A stretch of 64,000 bases of DNA, taken from positions 62,001 through 126,000 of the forward strand of contig JAZUFZ010000048.1 of assembly GCA_045640985.1 (NCBI GenBank). The letters are read 5' to 3'. The notes under the pieces were generated by a model. It had not been told where the DNA came from. It searched no databases and was given only the letters and a program-made list of their open reading frames with translations. Below, in pieces: positions 59,520 to 64,000 of this stretch. A program made the translations under genes and the position numbers. The DNA is from Colimorpha sp045640985. GTDB lineage: Bacteria; Bacteroidota; Bacteroidia; Bacteroidales; P3. Within the stretch, counting starts at the first letter, position 1, and each line of letters starts with the position of its first letter.

Positions 59520-61592
59520 TCAAAGGTTAACATCCTTTATCTTGATTCTGCGAATTTTTATACTAAAGATTCTGAAGGTGGTATTTGTTTTGTCCGCTTC
59601 TTCCATTGTTTTCTCAAAATCTGCAGAGGAAATCTCTTTATCGTTGAATGCTGTCACCAGCACATTCTCGCTTTCATCTTCATCCATCTCTATTTGATAA
59701 CTTGCAGACATCGCCTCTTCTCTTATCATTGTGTAGGCAGGAACATATTTAGGGCATAGTTTCACCAGATTTTGACAAGCTTCTATTGTGGATTGCCCCA
59801 ATGCATGCCTTGTACGTGCTTCAAATAGATATTGTTTGTTGTCAACGTCCACCTTCTCTTCTGCTTTTGTCGAGATAGAAACAATCTTTTCGTGGACGGC
59901 AAGGGCTTCTTCATAGTGTCCCAATGCAAATAACGCTCGCCCTTTGATAAACAAGACCTCTAAACAGTTTTTTCTGTCAAGAACCATATCAGCATACCCA
60001 ATAGCTTCCTCATAACGGCTGCTGTAAAGGCTCAGCACAGCGTTAAGGAAGTTGCAGGTCATGCTGCAATCTTTCAATAGTGTTATCCCTTTGGTCATCC
60101 CTATTAGGCATTCATCGTCAAGCATCACATCGAACATCCTTTTGGCCATCATAGCAGCATTGCGGTAATCTCCCTTCTTTATCTTGTCAATTACATGCAG
60201 CAGGCATACTTTTGCTGCTCCGTCGTAATCCTGTTTGTTATAGTACTGGGTGAATTGCTGTCCGAAAGCTAATTCCTCGTCAATCATCGGCACATCGTTG
60301 AACGAATTGGCAAACGCTTTTATCTCGGTATTCTGCACAATATGGTATGGACGTAGCTTGTTGCTCAAAGTAAGCCCTTCAATTGAGCGCATACGGCTGA
60401 TGGCCACGTATGCCTGTCCGGGTGCGAAAGTACCACGAGTTAGGTCGAAGTGCATACGGTCGAAAGTCATACCCTGCGACTTGTGAATGGTAATTGCCCA
60501 TGCGAGTTTAATAGGGTACTGGACGAATGTTCCCACCACCTCTGATTCTACTTTTTGTGTCTCTAGGTTATATACACTTTCTTTACTTTCCCATTCCATC
60601 TGTTCAACCTTCATTTCTTTCCCATCCTCTAGACGCACCTTGATTTGTTCGTCGCTTAGTTCAGAAACGATAGCGATTGTTCCGTTAACTACTCCTCTCG
60701 GATAGTCATTCCTGCAGAAGATTACTTGTGCGCCGACCTTGAGGCTCAATTTTGCAGGTACAGGTGCATCTTGCATCTTGAACTTCCCTTCAACCACGCC
60801 CTCATAGCAGAATTCCTCCGACTCTATTTCATCAAGTCTCATGTTGTTTAGACTCTCGGCTATTTTGTTGTAAGCGGTAAGCGTCACAGCGAAATCTCCC
60901 ACCTTGTCATCGCTACTCACTCGCTCGTTGAGGTACTCGAAGTCCTCCTGGGTGTTGTTGCCAACACGCATACGATTCAGTATTGACAGGAAGGGTTCGT
61001 TCTGCTGCCGATATACCTTCTGGAACTCGATTTTAGGCAGATTTATTCGTTTTAGCACGTATGACTTATAGAAATATGGGGTGCCGTTACCATACAATGC
61101 ACGTAACATTTCTTCATCAGCTGTACCCATTTTAACAACAGGTGGCAATTGAAAAAGATCGCCGACAAACACCACCTGCTTGCCTCCGAAAGGCAGGTGC
61201 GAACGGGTTAGTGCACGAAGAAAACGATCCATACCATCTACCATATCGGCGCGAACCATAGAAGCTTCGTCGATGATAATAGTATCTGTCTTTTCGAGTG
61301 TCTGCCTTTTCTCCAACGAGACTTCAAATTCTGTTTTGGGGCCTATTACCTCGAAAGGAAATCCGAAGAACGAGTGCATCGTTTGTCCACCCACGTTGAG
61401 TGCAGCAATGCCCGTCGGAGCCAGTATTAAGAAGTTCTTGTCAATCTCCTTCTGAATCCACTTCACAAAAGTGGTTTTACCGGTACCGGCCTTACCGGTA
61501 ATGAAGAGACTAGTGTTAGTGTTTGCAACAAGCTCGAAAGCTTTCTGCTGTTCGACATTTGCCTGATCAATTTTGAATTCTATGTTTTCCAT
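59520..61592 (-). CDS. Pif1-like helicase with C-terminal TPR region
   Basis: This is a 690-residue superfamily 1 helicase. Walker A is GKAGTGKTT (33-41), Walker B IIIDEAS (105-111) and motif III GDLFQLPP (144-151). Late motifs include AITIHKSQGMTFDRMHFDL and YVAISRM. These place it in the Pif1/RecD-like group acting 5'-3' on DNA. From about residue 430 the protein turns into helical repeats with TPR-like spacing (YEEAIGYADMVLDRKNCLEVLFIKGRALFALGHYEEALAVHEK), probably for partner binding. The start codon lies 4 nt after a 21-bp hairpin. It is found next to a CHAT gene and two tiny membrane proteins. Confidence 0.92.
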   Translation of the reverse strand: MENIEFKIDQANVEQQKAFELVANTNTSLFITGKAGTGKTTFVKWIQKEIDKNFLILAPTGIAALNVGGQTMHSFFGFPFEVIGPKTEFEVSLEKRQTLEKTDTIIIDEASMVRADMVDGMDRFLRALTRSHLPFGGKQVVFVGDLFQLPPVVKMGTADEEMLRALYGNGTPYFYKSYVLKRINLPKIEFQKVYRQQNEPFLSILNRMRVGNNTQEDFEYLNERVSSDDKVGDFAVTLTAYNKIAESLNNMRLDEIESEEFCYEGVVEGKFKMQDAPVPAKLSLKVGAQVIFCRNDYPRGVVNGTIAIVSELSDEQIKVRLEDGKEMKVEQMEWESKESVYNLETQKVESEVVGTFVQYPIKLAWAITIHKSQGMTFDRMHFDLTRGTFAPGQAYVAISRMRSIEGLTLSNKLRPYHIVQNTEIKAFANSFNDVPMIDEELAFGQQFTQYYNKQDYDGAAKVCLLHVIDKIKKGDYRNAAMMAKRMFDVMLDDECLIGMTKGITLLKDCSMTCNFLNAVLSLYSSRYEEAIGYADMVLDRKNCLEVLFIKGRALFALGHYEEALAVHEKIVSISTKAEEKVDVDNKQYLFEARTRHALGQSTIEACQNLVKLCPKYVPAYTMIREEAMSASYQIEMDEDESENVLVTAFNDKEISSADFEKTMEEADKTNTTFRIFSIKIRRIKIKDVNL

Positions 61593-61596
61593 AAGT

Positions 61597-61651
61597 GTTA
61601 ACCTTTCGCTTGTTTCTATTCCTTAATGACAGAAACAAGCGAAAGGTTAAC
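61597..61651 (-). promoter_or_regulatory. 21-bp perfect hairpin directly before the helicase start
   Basis: Arms 61597-61617 and 61631-61651 are exact reverse complements (GTTAACCTTTCGCTTGTTTC plus one base), with a 13-nt loop. On the minus strand the hairpin begins 22 nt after the stop of the 106-residue gene and ends 4 nt before the helicase ATG, with no T-run. It would therefore bury the ribosome-binding region. The word GTTAACCTTT recurs across the helicase stop codon (59522-59531). Confidence 0.8.
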
Positions 61652-61673
61652 AGTGAAAACAGAAAAGAATAAC

Positions 61674-61994
61674 TTAGACTAAAAATTGATAGATGGCATT
61701 TGTTATGATTTCATCATTATTTGCTATTCCAGAAAAAGTATATCTACGATCAATACTGCCGTAAGAAATTGGAGAAAAGCCATCCATTGCTATCCTATCG
61801 CATAGTCCAAGAATGATATTATCCATCTCTCTTCGAGGCATTAGGTATTCTAAATAGACAAGATACGAACCGCCTTTCCCCTGATTGATATCAGCACGAA
61901 CTTTTTCTTCGTAATTATCCAATAATAGAATCTTAGGTAGTTTTAATACTTCAGGATTTGTATCAAATTTAATCTTTATATTTATTTTATTCAT
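61674..61994 (-). CDS. Hypothetical protein (106 aa) between CHAT and helicase genes
   Basis: I do not recognise this protein. It is 106 residues, soluble, with no signal peptide or membrane segment. It opens with strands (INIKIKFDTNPEVLKLPKILLL), has a middle with GKGGSYLVYLEYLMPRREMD, a helix NIILGLCDRIAMDGF and a tail AIYQFLV. The mix suggests a small alpha/beta domain. Codons are strikingly A/T-rich compared with the core genes to the left. It lies downstream of the CHAT gene on the same strand and could be its partner, regulator or target. That is inference from position only. Confidence 0.6.
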   Translation of the reverse strand: MNKINIKIKFDTNPEVLKLPKILLLDNYEEKVRADINQGKGGSYLVYLEYLMPRREMDNIILGLCDRIAMDGFSPISYGSIDRRYTFSGIANNDEIITNAIYQFLV

Positions 61995-62059
61995 AAGATC
62001 AATAAATTAAGTTAATAATAATGGAATTATTCTTTCGGAATGGACATATTGTATTTCTA

Positions 62060-62215
62060 TTGGTGAAGCATGTGCATAATAACATTGTTTTTCCATATGA
62101 AGAAGAATAGAATTATTAATAGCAATATAACTATCTTTAATACAGCATATTGGTGTTTGTTACAAAAATATGTAATTTCACCGATATACTGAGCTAATCC
62201 TCTATTAAAAAAGTG
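62060..62215 (-). other. 52-codon open frame continuing in phase after the CHAT stop, with a membrane helix
   Basis: Directly after the CHAT TAA (62216-62218) the same frame stays open for 52 codons to a TAG at 62057-62059. It encodes HFFNRGLAQYIGEITYF, then the hydrophobic stretch AVLKIVILLLIILFFFIW and a charged end. It has no ATG of its own before the helix. A second frame in the same 221-nt spacer (about 62156 down to 62007) is also open for 50 codons. The region is very A/T-rich, which favours chance hydrophobic frames. Confidence 0.35.
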
Positions 62216-64000
62216 TTAATCCAGCAAAATAAATGATGCCCAGTAGTTTGCATCTTGATACCGATGCTTCATTTCGGCAACAGTTCGCCTATAAGATTCT
62301 TGTTTAGAGAGCCCAGATGTAAGAAAATTATAGAAGAGCTCCATATATTCTGATGTTGCTTTATCGTTTATATTCCACAAACTCATCAAGATAGACGTGA
62401 CGCCGGCTTTCTTGAAAGCTCGCTGAAGGCCGAAAATTCCATCAAAAAGGTTATCTCCAAGTCCAGTTTCACATGCAGAAAGAACAACAAGGTCTACATT
62501 ATGAAGGTCAAGTTTAGATATTTCATATGAAGTAAGAATGCCATCATCATTATCGGCTTTAAATGAGGAATCAGACCATGCAGATTGTCCACCAGACATA
62601 ATTAAACCAGAGTAGAAAAGTTCATCTTTTATGTTTTTTGTATAATCACTTTTTACATAAAAAGGAATGCTATCACGTTTCTGTTCGGGCACATAAAAGC
62701 CATGGGAGGCAATATGTATTACATCGGCCGTTGTGCCATCAAGCGATTTAAAAGATGCTTCCGTAGCATTGCTTCCAATTATCGTTGAGACCTTTATGTT
62801 GTTCTTCTGTAGGGACGCTTCAATGTTACGTACTTCTGTCATTGTATTTTTAAGGTAATTCCAATTGCCTCTAGTGTTAAGACTATCCACAATGGCTTCT
62901 GACATTTCAGTATAATCTATGCCACCATAAGAAACAACAGATTGAATTGTGGATTCTTTTTTTGAATAAATAATCTGTTTGGTAGAAGATACCCTTATCA
63001 AATTGTATTTCTCAAGAGCGGTAACCCCATTACTATCTGCTAGTGCTTCAATGTTGATTAGATAAAGCATACCCATAGGAGAAAAGTAAACACGGCTTTT
63101 CCCAGTGATGTATCCATCTAACTTCCCCCACAGTTTTTCAAATAGTTCTGTGCCTGATTCTGTGTCATATGACTTGGGTTGAAGATTATATGCATCGTGG
63201 AGTTCATTTTCGTCAAACAAATCCACAAAGATAGGATGGTTGCTATTCCCTAACAAAAGTATGGCGGCATAATGAGGTGTTGGATTCCCTTCGCACCATG
63301 AATAGGCATTTGCCGTATACTTTACAAATTCAACACAAGCCTCAGTTCCTTTTAGATTGCCCTTAATATCTCCCCAATGAACTTTAGTTATTTTTTCATT
63401 AATATCTCTTAAGATTTCTCGTTCCGCTTGCTCAAACCGATAAAGAAGAAACAATAATCGTTGGTCATCGTTTTGAATCGTGTAAATGCTATCATGAATC
63501 TTGTCTAGTTGATGCTTGGCAATAATAAGCGATGGATCGTCAGAAATATGTGGTGCAAGTGTGTTATATTGAAGAGTAAGACCCTTCATTAGTAGTGCTG
63601 CATCATAAGCGATGCAAACACTTACAGTGTCGCTGGGATTCCATGATGTCAATTCGGGGATATGATATATATCCCTTTCACCATTTCCTAAATAAGTATC
63701 AGATTCAATAGTTCCAAGTATTGGCAACATCTTACTTAACGATTCTTCTATTCCATAATAATACTTTGGAAGGTATTCATGAATACCAGTTGTGTCATGA
63801 AGCAATGAAGCCATAATAGCCACATTACAATAATTAATACATGATGGATTGCTATTGTATAACAGATTATTCTTTGAAATATTATAAGCTCTTTCGTAAT
63901 CACCCAACCTAAAATAGTGTGATGCCCAATTCTTATTTATGGAAGACTTTGCATTATGTCTATTACTATCGTAATATTTAGAATCAATAATACTTTCTGC
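62216..64000 (-). CDS. TPR-CHAT caspase-like protein (5' truncated by window)
   Basis: The frame is open to the right edge, so the N terminus is missing; 594 codons are visible. The first visible part is TPR-like (NWASHYFRLGDYERAYNISKN). The middle is helical. The last 300 residues are a CHAT domain, the caspase-HetF-associated cysteine-peptidase fold. The catalytic His is in VIHIASHGFYVPE and the catalytic Cys in VVLSACETGLGD, and the usual late GVTSILMSLWNINDKAT segment is present. CHAT proteases act in bacterial defence and cell-death modules and also in other roles, so a defence function is only suggested. The gene is markedly A/T-rich relative to the rest of the window. Confidence 0.88.
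   Translation of the reverse strand, partial: AESIIDSKYYDSNRHNAKSSINKNWASHYFRLGDYERAYNISKNNLLYNSNPSCINYCNVAIMASLLHDTTGIHEYLPKYYYGIEESLSKMLPILGTIESDTYLGNGERDIYHIPELTSWNPSDTVSVCIAYDAALLMKGLTLQYNTLAPHISDDPSLIIAKHQLDKIHDSIYTIQNDDQRLLFLLYRFEQAEREILRDINEKITKVHWGDIKGNLKGTEACVEFVKYTANAYSWCEGNPTPHYAAILLLGNSNHPIFVDLFDENELHDAYNLQPKSYDTESGTELFEKLWGKLDGYITGKSRVYFSPMGMLYLINIEALADSNGVTALEKYNLIRVSSTKQIIYSKKESTIQSVVSYGGIDYTEMSEAIVDSLNTRGNWNYLKNTMTEVRNIEASLQKNNIKVSTIIGSNATEASFKSLDGTTADVIHIASHGFYVPEQKRDSIPFYVKSDYTKNIKDELFYSGLIMSGGQSAWSDSSFKADNDDGILTSYEISKLDLHNVDLVVLSACETGLGDNLFDGIFGLQRAFKKAGVTSILMSLWNINDKATSEYMELFYNFLTSGLSKQESYRRTVAEMKHRYQDANYWASFILLD

Overview
The window is a chromosomal segment of a member of the Bacteroidales (phylum Bacteroidota), with mid-range GC. 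The lineage call rests on several independent signs. Most transcription units are preceded by the Bacteroidota -7 box TAnnTTTG, often with TTTG 19-20 nt upstream. There are type IX secretion markers (a C-terminal sorting domain protein, a GldB-type lipoprotein, a PorD/DUF4835 protein). There are also Bacteroidota-typical families: DUF349, DUF3276, DUF5683, DUF1573, an approximately 330-residue NusB and a BspA-like leucine-rich lipoprotein. I cannot name the genus.

Layout. 1-1140: end of an ECF-type sigma factor gene, a membrane protein and a Spy/CpxP-like protein. 1381-3685: M16 peptidase and K+ channel. 3940-10663 (minus): SUI1 factor, NlpC/P60 lipoprotein, lipid kinase, LtaS-like enzyme, GldB-like lipoprotein and DUF349 protein. 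10855-13560: type IX cargo protein, phosphodiesterase, EamA transporter. 13916-17853: dnaB, then a deoxyhypusine-synthase-like gene abutting a cysteine-desulfidase-like gene. 17970-21637: DUF3276, parA, parB, DUF5683, galE. 21841-21914: tRNA-Glu(CTC). 21965-26782: glycosyltransferase, HtrA-like protease, MATE transporter, small envelope protein. 26839-36500: leuS, nusB, DUF1573, yajC, YbbR, coaE, a NagZ/beta-lactamase fusion and a TerB-DnaJ protein. 36480-46483: MATE transporter, SUMF1-like lipoprotein-type enzyme, hpt, lipocalin-like lipoprotein, AsmA, mutS2, small lipoprotein. 47339-58747: gcvP, BspA-like protein, nfo, DUF805, pepE, gyrB, PorD-like protein, aminotransferase. 59142-64000 (minus): two tiny membrane proteins, a Pif1-like helicase with a TPR tail, a 106-residue orphan protein, and an edge-truncated TPR-CHAT protease-like protein. 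This last part is visibly more AT-rich and looks accessory.

Most genes are housekeeping. The unexplained signal lies between the genes. A 119-bp nested-palindrome repeat occurs three times, with two copies differing at only two positions. Phased tandem arrays of an 11-bp unit (consensus about GAGWTACCASG) occur at five intergenic loci. The palindrome ends in the same GAGTTACC word as that unit. Further modules (a 26-bp word, a 23-bp inverted match, a 14-bp perfect terminal inverted repeat, a small hairpin module) recur in the same spacers. Together they look like one family of non-coding, probably non-autonomous, mobile or modular intergenic elements. The other region worth following is the CHAT/helicase end. 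It has a 21-bp perfect hairpin directly before the helicase start and a membrane-helix frame directly after the CHAT stop codon.
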